Shown piece after piece: positions 16,481-24,669 of a stretch of 64,000 nucleotides of DNA. The DNA is from Nocardioides zhouii (GTDB lineage: Bacteria > Actinomycetota > Actinomycetes > Propionibacteriales > Nocardioidaceae). Position numbers and translations under genes: made by a program. Each line of letters starts with the position of its first letter. Position 1 is the stretch's first letter. The stretch covers positions 1 to 64,000 of the forward strand of contig NZ_SDWV01000012.1 in NCBI RefSeq assembly GCF_004137345.1, in the 5' to 3' direction. The notes beneath the pieces were generated by a model that saw nothing but the letters and a program-made list of their open reading frames with translations, made no database searches and was not told where the DNA came from.

Positions 16481-17178
16481 TGAACACCACAATCGCCAAG
16501 CTCGCCCTCCAGGCACTCCTGGGACGCCGGCGCTTCTACCTCCTGCTGGCCTTCCCCGTGCTCCTGATCGGCCTGGTAGGGCTGGTCACCGCGCTCGCCG
16601 ACGGCGACGCCGCGTGGGAGATCGTGCCCGGCCTGGGCTACACGCTGGTCCTGCCACTGGTCGCGATCCTCTCCACCTCGTCGGTGCTCGGCCCGGAGGT
16701 CGACGACGGCTCGATCGTCTACCTGCTGTCCAAGCCGGTCAGCCGCTACGGCATCGCGATCAGCAAGTGGGTCGTGGCGCTCGGCGCGACTCTCGCCGCC
16801 GGCTCGTTGCCGATCCTCGTCGCGGCGCTCATCACCGGCGACAGCACCCGTGCGCTCGCACTCTTCGTCGGCGCTGCCGTCGCGGGGACGACGTACTCCG
16901 CGCTCTTCCTCGCGATCTCCGCCGTCACCCGCCACGCGGTCATCGCGTCGCTGATGTTCGTGCTGATCTGGGAGAGCCTGCTCGGCAACCTCTTCTCCGG
17001 CATCGCCTGGCTGAGCATCAGCCAGTGGGGCATCCGGATCGGCCACGAGATCTCCGACCAGCTGCCCGACCCCGCCAACCTGGGGTGGGCGATCGGCGCC
17101 AGCCTGGTCGTGACGGCGGTCGGTGTGTGGTTCGCCGGCGACCGGCTGCGGTCGTTCTCCCTGCGCGGCGAGGACTGA
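16477..17178 (+). CDS. ABC-2 type transporter permease (second pair)
   Basis: A 233-residue membrane protein with about six hydrophobic segments and an SIVYLLSKPVSRYGIAISK stretch equivalent to the segment in the other permease. The start ATG overlaps the end of the preceding ATPase gene. It closes the operon; the next gene starts 25 bases later with its own promoter. Confidence 0.9.
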   Translation: MMNTTIAKLALQALLGRRRFYLLLAFPVLLIGLVGLVTALADGDAAWEIVPGLGYTLVLPLVAILSTSSVLGPEVDDGSIVYLLSKPVSRYGIAISKWVVALGATLAAGSLPILVAALITGDSTRALALFVGAAVAGTTYSALFLAISAVTRHAVIASLMFVLIWESLLGNLFSGIAWLSISQWGIRIGHEISDQLPDPANLGWAIGASLVVTAVGVWFAGDRLRSFSLRGED

Positions 17179-17202
17179 GCGCAGCAGGACTAGGATTTGG
17201 GT

Positions 17203-18324
17203 GTGGACCTCCCCGTGATGCCGCCCGTGCAGCCGATGCTCGCCAAGAGCGTCAGCGGGGTGCCGGACCCGGCGAAGCACGGAGGGCTGAGCTTCGAGCC
17301 CAAGTGGGACGGATTCCGCTGCCTGGTCTTCAAGGACGGCGACGAGGTCGAGCTCGCGAGCCGCAACACCAAGCCGCTCACCCGCTACTTCCCCGAGGTC
17401 GTCGAGGCCTGCCGCCGCCAGCTGCCCGACCGCATCGTGCTCGACGGGGAGATCTTCGTCGGCCTCCAGGGCGCCGAGGGCTGGCGGCTGGAGTTCGAGA
17501 CGCTGCAGGAGCGGATCCACCCCGCGGCCAGTCGTGTCGACAAGCTGTCGGTCGAGACGCCGGCCGGCTTTGTCGCCTTCGACCTGCTCGCGCTCGGTGA
17601 CGAGTCCTTCATGGACCGTCCGCTCTCCGAGCGGCGGGCCGCGCTCGTCGAGGCGCTCGGCCACCTCGACGGCACCGGGCCCTGCTTCCTGACCCGCACC
17701 ACCGAGGACCCGGCCGAGGCCGAGCGGTGGTTCGAGGCGTTCGAGGGCGCCGGGCTGGACGGTGTCGTCGCGAAGCCTCTCGGGGCGGCGTACGAGCCCA
17801 ACAAGCGCACGATGCTCAAGATCAAGCACGAGCGCACCGCCGACGTCGTGCTCGCCGGCTACCGCGAGCACAAGACGTCGACGCCGGAGGAGCCGCTGAT
17901 CGGCTCGCTGCTGCTCGGCCTGTACGACGACGACGGCGAGCTCCAGCACATCGGCGTCTCGGCCAGCTTCACCGCGGCGAAGCGCGCCGAGCTGTGGCAC
18001 GAGCTGCAGCCGCTGGTCTGCGACATCGCCGACCACCCGTGGGGCCGGTGGAACGAGTTCCTCACCGCCAACCCCGACCGCGTCCCCGGCACCCAGAGCC
18101 GGTGGAGCGCCGGCAAGGACCTCGGGTTCACCGCCCTGCGTCCCGAGCGCGTGCTGGAGGTGAAGTACGACCACATGGAGGGCCGTCGCTTCCGGCACAC
18201 CGCGCACTTCAAACGGTGGCGTGGCGACCGTGACCCCGAGAGCTGCGGATACGGTCAGCTCTACGAGCCGGCCGGCTACGACCTCACCCGAATCCTGAGC
18301 ACCGACACCGGAGGCGCATCATGA
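17203..18324 (+). CDS. ligC: ATP-dependent DNA ligase, LigC type
   Basis: A 373-residue stand-alone ATP-dependent ligase. The adenylation motif EPKWDGFR holds the nucleophilic Lys34; LDGEIFVGL, FDLLALG, EGVVAKP-like GVVAKPLG and TMLKIKHER are the later nucleotidyltransferase motifs, and an OB domain follows from about residue 230. Mycobacterial LigC is a backup ligase for end joining and excision repair. TAGGAT ends exactly 6 bases before GTG 17203, which fixes the start. The stop overlaps the next gene (ATGA). A LigD-type polymerase gene lies 5 kb away at 23157, so the window has two separate pieces of an end-joining system but no Ku gene. Confidence 0.88.
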   Translation: MDLPVMPPVQPMLAKSVSGVPDPAKHGGLSFEPKWDGFRCLVFKDGDEVELASRNTKPLTRYFPEVVEACRRQLPDRIVLDGEIFVGLQGAEGWRLEFETLQERIHPAASRVDKLSVETPAGFVAFDLLALGDESFMDRPLSERRAALVEALGHLDGTGPCFLTRTTEDPAEAERWFEAFEGAGLDGVVAKPLGAAYEPNKRTMLKIKHERTADVVLAGYREHKTSTPEEPLIGSLLLGLYDDDGELQHIGVSASFTAAKRAELWHELQPLVCDIADHPWGRWNEFLTANPDRVPGTQSRWSAGKDLGFTALRPERVLEVKYDHMEGRRFRHTAHFKRWRGDRDPESCGYGQLYEPAGYDLTRILSTDTGGAS

Positions 18325-18902
18325 GCGAGACCCCCACCCCGACCGACGACTCCATCCACGACGGGCGGGGCACGTACGACGTGGTGCTGCTCGTCGAGCA
18401 GGCCCTGACCTCCGTCGACGCCGAACAGGTGCGGTCCCTGCACTCCGAGATCGAGGACCGGGTCGTCTACCACGTGCTGATCCCGCTCGAGGACGCCGCG
18501 GCCCGCATCGAGGCCTCCCTCGGCACCCTGGGCGCCGGCGACCTGATGGCCGCCCCGGCGCTCGCGATGAACGACGTCGACATCGAGGCGCTGCGCCGCG
18601 AGTGCGAGGAGAACTCCTCCTCCGAGCTCCAGCACACCCTCGCCGCGATCAAGGCCGCCGGCGGCGAGGCGACAGGCAAGGTCACCTCCGAGCCGCCCGT
18701 CGACGCCCTCGCCGCGCTCGTCTCGGCGGTCGACGCACGCGAGGCCATCATCCTCACCCGCCCGCACGTGGTCGCCGAGTTCTTCCACGTCGACTGGACC
18801 TCGCGCGCCCGCCGCAAGCTCGGCGTACCCGTCCTCCACCTGATCGAGCACGAGAACTTCGACGAGCAGGCCGGTGCCGGCGAGGGCGTCAGCGGCCTCT
18901 GA
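18321..18902 (+). CDS. Conserved hypothetical, universal-stress-like alpha/beta protein
   Basis: A 193-residue soluble protein translated in overlap with ligC. The pattern of short hydrophobic strands (VVYHVLIPL, EAIILTRPHVVAEFF, LGVPVLHLIEH) alternating with amphipathic helices suggests a Rossmann-like or UspA-like fold. I see no Walker motif, metal cluster or membrane segment. Co-translation with a DNA ligase suggests but does not prove a repair-related role. I do not recognise a named family. Confidence 0.6.
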   Translation: MSETPTPTDDSIHDGRGTYDVVLLVEQALTSVDAEQVRSLHSEIEDRVVYHVLIPLEDAAARIEASLGTLGAGDLMAAPALAMNDVDIEALRRECEENSSSELQHTLAAIKAAGGEATGKVTSEPPVDALAALVSAVDAREAIILTRPHVVAEFFHVDWTSRARRKLGVPVLHLIEHENFDEQAGAGEGVSGL

Positions 18903-18931
18903 GCCCGAGCCCCGCAGGGGTTGTCAGGCTC
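18901..18931. terminator. Hairpin between convergent genes
   Basis: GAGCC-CCCC-GCA-GGGG-GGCTC forms an interrupted stem starting at the stop codon of the upstream gene and 14 bases before the end of the convergent sulfotransferase gene. It can serve as a terminator in both directions. Confidence 0.5.
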
Positions 18932-18944
18932 TCGCTGAGGAGCG

Positions 18945-20039
18945 TCAGCGGCGGGTGACGCGGCGTACGACGGCGCGACGCAGGATCGCGGCCGCCTCGC
19001 GACCGCCGACGGCGGGCGCGTCGGACGGGCTGCTTCGGCGGGCGTCGGCCAGGTCGCGGCGGAGCTGCTGGAGCGTGCCGCGCTGGGCGTCGCGGGCCTC
19101 GCGCGCGGCGAGCGTCGACTCGGCCTTCGTGTGGTCGAAGGTGAGCGCGACCGCCTCGGCGTAGCGGGCGCGGTAGTCGTCGTGGATGCGGTCGAGGGCT
19201 GCGAGCGTGTCGGCGTCCTGCGGCTTCTCGGTGAGGACGCCCAGGAGCTGCCAGACCTCCTCGGCGACCTCGCGCAGCCAGTCGGGCGTACGCACGTCGT
19301 CCCACGTGAGCTGCGACTTGCGCATGGACGGCTCGATGAAGTCGTCGACCGCGTGGTGATCACGAGACGTCAGGTCGGTGTTGAAGTCGAGCTCGAGCTG
19401 CTCCTGCACCGGGCCGAGGGCGGCGCGCCAGTCGCCGAGGAGGTCGGTGTAGCGCACGAAGGAGCGCTTGCGGCCGCGGCCGGCCCGCTCGGTGAGCAGC
19501 GCTGCGTGCACCCAGCCAGCGACGTTGGACGTCTCCTTGGTGAGCCGCAGGTCGTCGGACTGGCTGGAGAGGTAGGCGATGTCGCGCGACCCGACGACCT
19601 CGGCCGGGTGACGCAGCGCGGTGAGCCACCGGAGGTCGGCGCCGAGCTCCGCGCTGACCGACTCCCAGACCTCCGCGAACCAGAACGCGTGCGGGTCCTT
19701 GACGACGATCTGGTCGGCGTCGAGCTCGGGCGCCGTGAGCTGCCCGGACAGCCACTCGCGCAGCTCGGCGGTGGGCTTCCCGGAGGCGACGTACGCGGCG
19801 ACCAGGTCGACCGCCGCGGGTCGGCTGTCGATGTTGAAGACCGCGAGCTCGGTGAGGTGCCGCTTGTGGAAGTCGATGACCCACTTCGGCTCGTAGAAGC
19901 CGCGCGGGTTGGTCTCCGACGCCTCGACCTCGGGTTGCGGCACGTGGAGGCCGAGCCGCTTGAGGCTCCCCGCCAGCGAGCTGGTGCCGCTGCGACCGGA
20001 GCCGGAGACGAGGACCAGCGGGGTGGTGGGCGTCGGCAT
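18945..20039 (-). CDS. Sulfotransferase family protein
   Basis: A 364-residue PAPS-dependent sulfotransferase-like protein. The phosphosulfate-binding loop SGSGRSGTSSLAG is at residues about 11-23, ETNPRGFYEPKW follows, and RHPAEVVGSRD near residue 145 is the 3'-phosphate-binding segment. The C-terminal 100 residues are helical and Arg/Ala-rich. I chose ATG 20039 because TAGGGT lies 7 bases upstream; a GTG 9 bases further out overlaps that box. The gene is divergent from the glycosyltransferase-Stealth fusion, and both sit around one palindrome, so a joint role in sulfating or building a cell-surface glycan is plausible. Acceptor is unknown. Confidence 0.8.
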   Translation of the reverse strand: MPTPTTPLVLVSGSGRSGTSSLAGSLKRLGLHVPQPEVEASETNPRGFYEPKWVIDFHKRHLTELAVFNIDSRPAAVDLVAAYVASGKPTAELREWLSGQLTAPELDADQIVVKDPHAFWFAEVWESVSAELGADLRWLTALRHPAEVVGSRDIAYLSSQSDDLRLTKETSNVAGWVHAALLTERAGRGRKRSFVRYTDLLGDWRAALGPVQEQLELDFNTDLTSRDHHAVDDFIEPSMRKSQLTWDDVRTPDWLREVAEEVWQLLGVLTEKPQDADTLAALDRIHDDYRARYAEAVALTFDHTKAESTLAAREARDAQRGTLQQLRRDLADARRSSPSDAPAVGGREAAAILRRAVVRRVTRR

Positions 20040-20074
20040 GGAGGTCACCCTATAAGCCGCGCGCCCTCCCCCTC

Positions 20075-20138
20075 AGGGCGTGTCCCTCGACTCCATGGCC
20101 TGCTGCGCGCGACGGCCGAGAGTCGAGAGACACGCCCT
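20075..20138. repeat. 64-bp palindrome between divergent genes
   Basis: AGGGCGTGTCCCTCGACTC (20075-20093) pairs with GAGTCGAGAGACACGCCCT (20120-20138) at 18 of 19 positions around a 26-base loop. It fills the divergent space between sulfotransferase and Stealth genes. Its right end runs directly into TAGGAT (20138-20143), a possible -10 box of the rightward gene. It may be a regulatory site or another member of the window's palindromic elements. Confidence 0.75.
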
Positions 20139-20180
20139 AGGATCGTGCCGACGGCTCCGCGAGACAGGACTGAGGCGCAC

Positions 20181-22925
20181 GTGGCTCTGGGCGACAAGGT
20201 GAGGTCGGCGATGCGGCGTGCTCGCCGCGACGGTCCGCTCGACATCGTCTTCGTCCTCTTCAACGCCGACGGGATGGGTGGCACGGCGCGCTCGGGCATC
20301 GAGCAGGCCAACGCGATCGTCCGGCTCGGCGAGGGCCACCGGGTCCGGATCCTCAGCGTCACGCGGAGCGGTGCGTCGACCCACTACCCGCTGGTCGACG
20401 GGCTCGAGGTCACCTACCTCGTCGACGTACGCGGCGCGCGGGCCACCGCGGTCGGCGGCGGGCACGCCGACGAGCTGGCCGAGCGGGAGTCGGTGATCGT
20501 CCCCCGCAGCTGGGACGCCCTCTACAACGGCCTCACCGACGCCACCATGCGCGAGGCGCTCGGCGACCTCGAGGCCGACGTGCTGGTGACCACGACCCCC
20601 GAGCTGCTCGCCGTCGTCGCCCAGCTCGCGCCGGCCGACGTGGCGCTCGTGCACCAGGAGCACCGCGCGTCCTCCGCGCGAGTCAACGACCTCGGCGCGC
20701 TGCTGGAGTTCGCGCCCCGGGCCGACATCGTGGTGTCGCTCACCGAGTCGATGTCGCGGTGGCTCGCCGGTCGCCTCGGCGGCGCCGCACCCGAGCTGCT
20801 GGTGATCCCGAACCCACTACCCGGCACCCCGCAGGCGCGCTCGCCGCTCGACCAGAAGAGCTTCGTCACCGCGGGCCGGCTTGCGCCGGAGAAGCAGTTC
20901 GAGCACGTCGTCGACGCCTTCTGGCGCATCCACGAGCAGCTGCCCGGCTGGACGCTGACGATCTGGGGCGACGGGCCGCGCGCCGAGAACCTGGCCGCCC
21001 AGGTGCGCAAGCTCGGCCTCGAGGACCGGGTGCTGCTCCCCGGCAGCACCGCTGACCTCGCCGCCGAGTGGGCGCGGGCGAGCGTGGCCGTGCTCGCCTC
21101 GCGCGGCGAGGGCTACCCGCTCGTACTGCAGGAGGCGATGTCGGCCGGCGTGCCGCCGGTGTCGTACGACTGCCCCTCCGGCCCGCGCGAGATGATCACC
21201 CACGACGTCGACGGGCTGCTCGTGCCGCCGGCCTCGAAGGCCGCCCTGGCCGCTTCGATGCTGCGCATCGCCACCGATGACGACCTCCGCGAGCGCCTCG
21301 GCGCAGCCGCGCTGGCGCGCTCCGAGCGCTGGGACGGCCAGCGGCTGGCCCGACAGTGGGTCGGGACGTTCCGCCACGCCGTCGAGCGCCGGGCCGACCC
21401 GCTCGCGCCCCGCCGGGTGCTGCACGGCCTACGTCCGGGGCCGCTGGGCGACCTGCCCGAGAACTCGTCGGCTGCCGGCACCACCCCGGCCGAGGCGCGT
21501 AGGACCACCCTGCAGGCACTCACCTCCGCGGCCGCGTCGACTGGGGACGGCTGGTTCGTGCTGCCCGCCCGCGGCCTCGACCCGCACCCGGTGGTCGTCG
21601 TGCCGTCGTCGCGCCGCGCCGACTTCCTGACCGCCCTCGCGGGTGGCCACGTGCCCGACTGGCTGTCGGTGCGCGACCCCGCCGAACGCGGGTGGCACGA
21701 GCGCCGCGGCACCGTCGCGGCGATGACCGACGAGCTGTCGCGCACCCGCACCGCCTCGCTCTTCCTCGAGCCGTGGCCGATGCGCGGCGGGCACGAAGGC
21801 GTGCTCGGCGAAGGCGTCACGGTGGGCGTGCAGTTCTGGGAGGAGTCACCCGAGGGCGACCTGCTCGCACCCGGCCTCAACCGCTTCGGCGACCGCGTGC
21901 CGGCCGGCACGCCGCGTACGACCATCGAGGTCGACGGCGTCGAGGTGCCGACGCTCGAGGTGATGGCCCTGCCGACCGCCGACGACGTCCGCTTCGACAT
22001 CGACGTCGTCTACACCTGGGTCGACGGCGACGACGAAGACTGGCTCGCCGCCCGTGACACCCGGACCACCGAGCTCGGCGGCGTCCCGAGCGAGCGCGCC
22101 GCCGGCGCGCAGCGCTACAAGAGCCGCGACGAGCTCCGCTACTCGATGCGCAGCCTCCACCTCTTCGCGCCCTGGGTGCGCCGGATCCACCTCGTCACCG
22201 CCGGCCAGGTGCCGTCGTGGCTCGACACCTCCCACGACCGGATCCGGGTCGTCGACCACCGCGACATCCTCCCGGCGTCCGCGCTGCCGACCTTCAGCTC
22301 GCACGCGATCGAGACGCGCCTGCACGCCGTGCCCGACCTGGCCGACCACTTCGTCTACGTCAACGACGACGTCTTCCTCGGCCGGCCGCGGCGACCCGAG
22401 CACTTCTTCTCACCCGGTGGCCAGTACGCCGCGTTCGTCGCCGACCACCGCGCCGTCGGCCTCCCCGGCACCGACGACCGCCCGTACCTCACAGCCGCGC
22501 AGAACAACCGCCGCGTGCTCGCCGACGCCTTCGGCGTCGCGCTGACCAACACGATGATGCACAGCCCGCACCCGCAGCGTCGTACGACCCTGGAGGAGAT
22601 CGCGGCCCGCTTCCCGTCCGAGGTGTCGCGCACCACCGAGGCGCCGTTCCGCTCGGCGAGCGACCTGTCGCTGCTGTCGTCATTCGCGCAGAACTACGGA
22701 CTCATCACCGGCCAGGCCTTCCGCGCGAGCGCCCACCACGGCTACGTCGACCTCGGGCACCAGCAGCTCCCGGTCCAGCTGCGGCAGATGCTCAAGCGCG
22801 ACCGCGACTTCTTCTGCGTCGCCGACAACCTCGTCTCCGCCTTCGACGACGAGCAGGCCGACGGGCTCCTCCACGACTTCCTGGAGGAGTACTTCCCGAT
22901 CCCCGCGCCCTGGGAGCTCGACTGA
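20181..22925 (+). CDS. GT4 glycosyltransferase fused to a Stealth sugar-phosphate transferase
   Basis: A 914-residue two-enzyme fusion. Residues about 10-420 are a GT-B glycosyltransferase: N-terminal Rossmann half with FNADGMGGTARSG, then a C-terminal half with GRLAPEKQFEHVVDAFW and the donor-binding SRGEGYPLVLQEAMSAGVPP. Residues about 600-910 carry all Stealth regions in order: IDVVYTWVDGDDEDW, RYKSRDELRYSMRSLHL, HAIETRLHAVPDLADHFVY with NDDVF, and the late NNRRVLADAFG and RTTEAPFRSASDLSLL blocks. Stealth proteins transfer hexose-1-phosphate to build phosphodiester-linked capsules. The fusion suggests one protein that extends a glycan and adds the phosphodiester link. Start GTG 20181 is preceded by GAGG. 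Confidence 0.88.
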   Translation: MALGDKVRSAMRRARRDGPLDIVFVLFNADGMGGTARSGIEQANAIVRLGEGHRVRILSVTRSGASTHYPLVDGLEVTYLVDVRGARATAVGGGHADELAERESVIVPRSWDALYNGLTDATMREALGDLEADVLVTTTPELLAVVAQLAPADVALVHQEHRASSARVNDLGALLEFAPRADIVVSLTESMSRWLAGRLGGAAPELLVIPNPLPGTPQARSPLDQKSFVTAGRLAPEKQFEHVVDAFWRIHEQLPGWTLTIWGDGPRAENLAAQVRKLGLEDRVLLPGSTADLAAEWARASVAVLASRGEGYPLVLQEAMSAGVPPVSYDCPSGPREMITHDVDGLLVPPASKAALAASMLRIATDDDLRERLGAAALARSERWDGQRLARQWVGTFRHAVERRADPLAPRRVLHGLRPGPLGDLPENSSAAGTTPAEARRTTLQALTSAAASTGDGWFVLPARGLDPHPVVVVPSSRRADFLTALAGGHVPDWLSVRDPAERGWHERRGTVAAMTDELSRTRTASLFLEPWPMRGGHEGVLGEGVTVGVQFWEESPEGDLLAPGLNRFGDRVPAGTPRTTIEVDGVEVPTLEVMALPTADDVRFDIDVVYTWVDGDDEDWLAARDTRTTELGGVPSERAAGAQRYKSRDELRYSMRSLHLFAPWVRRIHLVTAGQVPSWLDTSHDRIRVVDHRDILPASALPTFSSHAIETRLHAVPDLADHFVYVNDDVFLGRPRRPEHFFSPGGQYAAFVADHRAVGLPGTDDRPYLTAAQNNRRVLADAFGVALTNTMMHSPHPQRRTTLEEIAARFPSEVSRTTEAPFRSASDLSLLSSFAQNYGLITGQAFRASAHHGYVDLGHQQLPVQLRQMLKRDRDFFCVADNLVSAFDDEQADGLLHDFLEEYFPIPAPWELD

Positions 22926-22937
22926 GCAGTGCCCTCG

Positions 22938-22991
22938 GAGCGGTGGTCCAGCCACATTCCCGGGCCGTGGAGTGTGGCTGGACCACCGCTC
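22938..22991. repeat. 54-bp palindrome flanked by 15-bp direct repeats
   Basis: GAGCGGTGGTCCAGCCAC begins a 23-bp arm (22938-22960) that pairs along its whole length with 22969-22991, one position being G.T, around an 8-base loop. The flanks GGAGCTCGACTGAGC occur at 22913-22927 and again at 22994-23008; the first copy contains the stop codon of the Stealth gene. The arrangement looks like an insertion with duplication of the target. Copies of the same 23-8-23 design are at 43995-44130. Confidence 0.85.
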
Positions 22992-23004
22992 TCGGAGCTC
23001 GACT

Positions 23005-23141
23005 GAGCGGTGGGTGAGGGGGATTCTGCGCGGCTCGAATCCGCCTGGACCACCGCCCTCACGCGTGTCGGCGTACGACGCGCCGGTGGGCGGTGCGGGA
23101 GGAGGATTCGCGGGCCGCGGAATACCCCTCACTCACCGCCC
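23005..23141. repeat. Two further palindromes with exchanged arms
   Basis: Two imperfect palindromes, 23005-23060 and 23088-23141, share CGGTGG-type ends and ATTC/GAAT inner boxes with the element at 22938. The left arm of the first resembles the complement of the right arm of the second (GTGAGGGG core) better than its own right arm, as if arms had been exchanged. They fill the rest of the convergent space up to the LigD-type gene; nothing else is evident there. Confidence 0.6.
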
Positions 23142-23156
23142 GAGGAGGAGGTCCGC

Positions 23157-24239
23157 TCAGTCGGGGATGCGGTTGCCGTCGGAGTCCCAGTGGGACTCGA
23201 CCTTCTTCGACGGTTGTACGCGCGGGGGCTCGCCGGGCATCTTCGGGTGGTCGGGCGGGTAGTTGAGCTCGACGGGGTGCTCGTCCCACAGGTCCAGCAG
23301 CGGCTGGAGCGAATGGTGGACGTCGTCGATGGTGTCCCAGGGGTCGCCGTCGGCGGCCAGGCGCTCGGGCACGGTGAAGAGGTTGAGCCCGGCGGGTGAG
23401 TCGAGGGAGGCCAGCTCCTCCCACGCGAGCGGCGTCGAGACCGGCGCGCCGGCGATCGGGCGCAGCGAGTACGCCGACGCGATCGTGCGGTCGCGGGTGT
23501 TCTGGTTGAAGTCGACGAAGATCCGCTCCCCCCGCTCCTCCTTCCACCACGCAGTGGTCACGCCGTCGTCACGCTTCTCCAGCTCGCGGCCGAAGGCGAT
23601 CGCCGCGTGGCGTACGTCGGCGAACTCCCATCGCGGCTCGATGCGTACGTAGACATGGATGCCGCGGTTGCCGGAGGTCTTGGCGTAGCCGATAATCCCG
23701 AGGTCGGCGAGCAGCTCGCGGGCGACCCCGGCGACGCGGACGGCGTCGCCGAACGTCGTTCCGGGCTGGGGGTCGAGGTCGATCCGCAGCTCGTCGGGAT
23801 GGTCCACGTCTGATCGGCGTACGGGCCAGGGGTGAAACGTCAGCGTGCCCATGTGCGCGCACCAGACCGGCACCGCGATCTCGGTCGGGCAGATCTCGTC
23901 GGCCGTCCGGCCGGACGGGAAGGTGATCGTGGCGGTCTCGAGGTAGTCGGGAGCGCCCTTCGGCACGCGCTTCTGGTAGAACGCGTCGGCGTTGCGGTCC
24001 TGCGGCCCGGTCGCCAGCTTCATCCCGGGACGTACGCCGGACGTCCACCACTCGAGCGCCGTGGGCCGGTCGCGCAGGGCGCGCATGAGGCCGTCCTCGA
24101 CGGAGGCGAAGTACTCCGCGACCATCAGCTTGGTGACCTCTGCGGTGGAGTCCGTCGCCTCGTAGATCACCCGGTCGGGCGAGGAGACGCGAACCTCCCG
24201 GTCACCGGCCTGCACCATCACCGGCTTCGCGGCAGCCAT
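23157..24239 (-). CDS. LigD-type primase-polymerase (NHEJ polymerase domain protein)
   Basis: A 360-residue archaeo-eukaryotic primase-type polymerase, the stand-alone form of the LigD polymerase domain. ELRIDLDPQPG near residue 145 holds the metal-binding Asp pair, KTSGNRGIHVYVRI near residue 180 is the conserved SGxxGxH nucleotide motif, and VFVDFNQN-like IFVDFNQNTRD near residue 240 gives the third acidic residue. The N-terminal VSSPDRVIYEA segment is typical. Such enzymes fill gaps with ribonucleotides during end joining. The start ATG shares one base with the stop of the upstream gene (TGATG), so the two are coupled. No Ku or nuclease gene is adjacent. Confidence 0.88.
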   Translation of the reverse strand: MAAAKPVMVQAGDREVRVSSPDRVIYEATDSTAEVTKLMVAEYFASVEDGLMRALRDRPTALEWWTSGVRPGMKLATGPQDRNADAFYQKRVPKGAPDYLETATITFPSGRTADEICPTEIAVPVWCAHMGTLTFHPWPVRRSDVDHPDELRIDLDPQPGTTFGDAVRVAGVARELLADLGIIGYAKTSGNRGIHVYVRIEPRWEFADVRHAAIAFGRELEKRDDGVTTAWWKEERGERIFVDFNQNTRDRTIASAYSLRPIAGAPVSTPLAWEELASLDSPAGLNLFTVPERLAADGDPWDTIDDVHHSLQPLLDLWDEHPVELNYPPDHPKMPGEPPRVQPSKKVESHWDSDGNRIPD

Positions 24240-24637
24240 CAGAGAGCACGCACCCGGTTGTTGCGCGCCTCGTGCTCGAGCTCGACCAGGCCGAGCGCCT
24301 CGAGCAGCGGCGGGAGGTACATGCCGAACCGGCCGCGATAGCCCTTGCGCTGGCCGTACCACCCGCCCGCGGGATTGTCCGCCGAGCGGCCCCACGCCTC
24401 GACGGTGCCCTCGGCGGGCTCCTTCTTCTCGTCAGCGGCGCCCAGCGGCATCCAGTCGCCGTGCTCGCGCAGCATCGCGTGCAGGTCGTCGATCGCCGAC
24501 GCGAGATAGGTGAGCCTCGTGGTGCCGACCTGGCAGACCAGGAACCCGGCCTCGTCGTCGCGGTGCATCGTGTACGCGGACGTCCCGGGCGCCGTCGTCA
24601 GCTGCCAGGGATCCTCGGATGTTCCGGTTCCGGTCAT
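24239..24637 (-). CDS. Conserved hypothetical protein coupled to the LigD-type gene
   Basis: A 132-residue soluble protein. It begins with a DPWQLTTAPGTSAYTMHRDD segment and ends with RFGMYLPPLLEALGLVELEH; a central Glu/Lys-rich loop and WYGQRKGYRGRFG stretch are rich in aromatic and basic residues. The pattern is that of a small alpha/beta protein, without catalytic motifs that I recognise. TAGGTT ends 7 bases before ATG 24637, so it is probably leaderless, and its stop overlaps the polymerase start. Constant co-translation with the polymerase suggests a partner in DNA repair; that is inference. Confidence 0.7.
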   Translation of the reverse strand: MTGTGTSEDPWQLTTAPGTSAYTMHRDDEAGFLVCQVGTTRLTYLASAIDDLHAMLREHGDWMPLGAADEKKEPAEGTVEAWGRSADNPAGGWYGQRKGYRGRFGMYLPPLLEALGLVELEHEARNNRVRAL

Positions 24638-24669
24638 GACTCGCAACCTAGTCGTTCGGACCGACGCGG

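Noticed and set aside
19131..20180. Long N-terminal extension of the Stealth fusion
   Set aside because: The extension is antisense to the sulfotransferase gene and has no domain; GTG 20181 gives a normal glycosyltransferase start.
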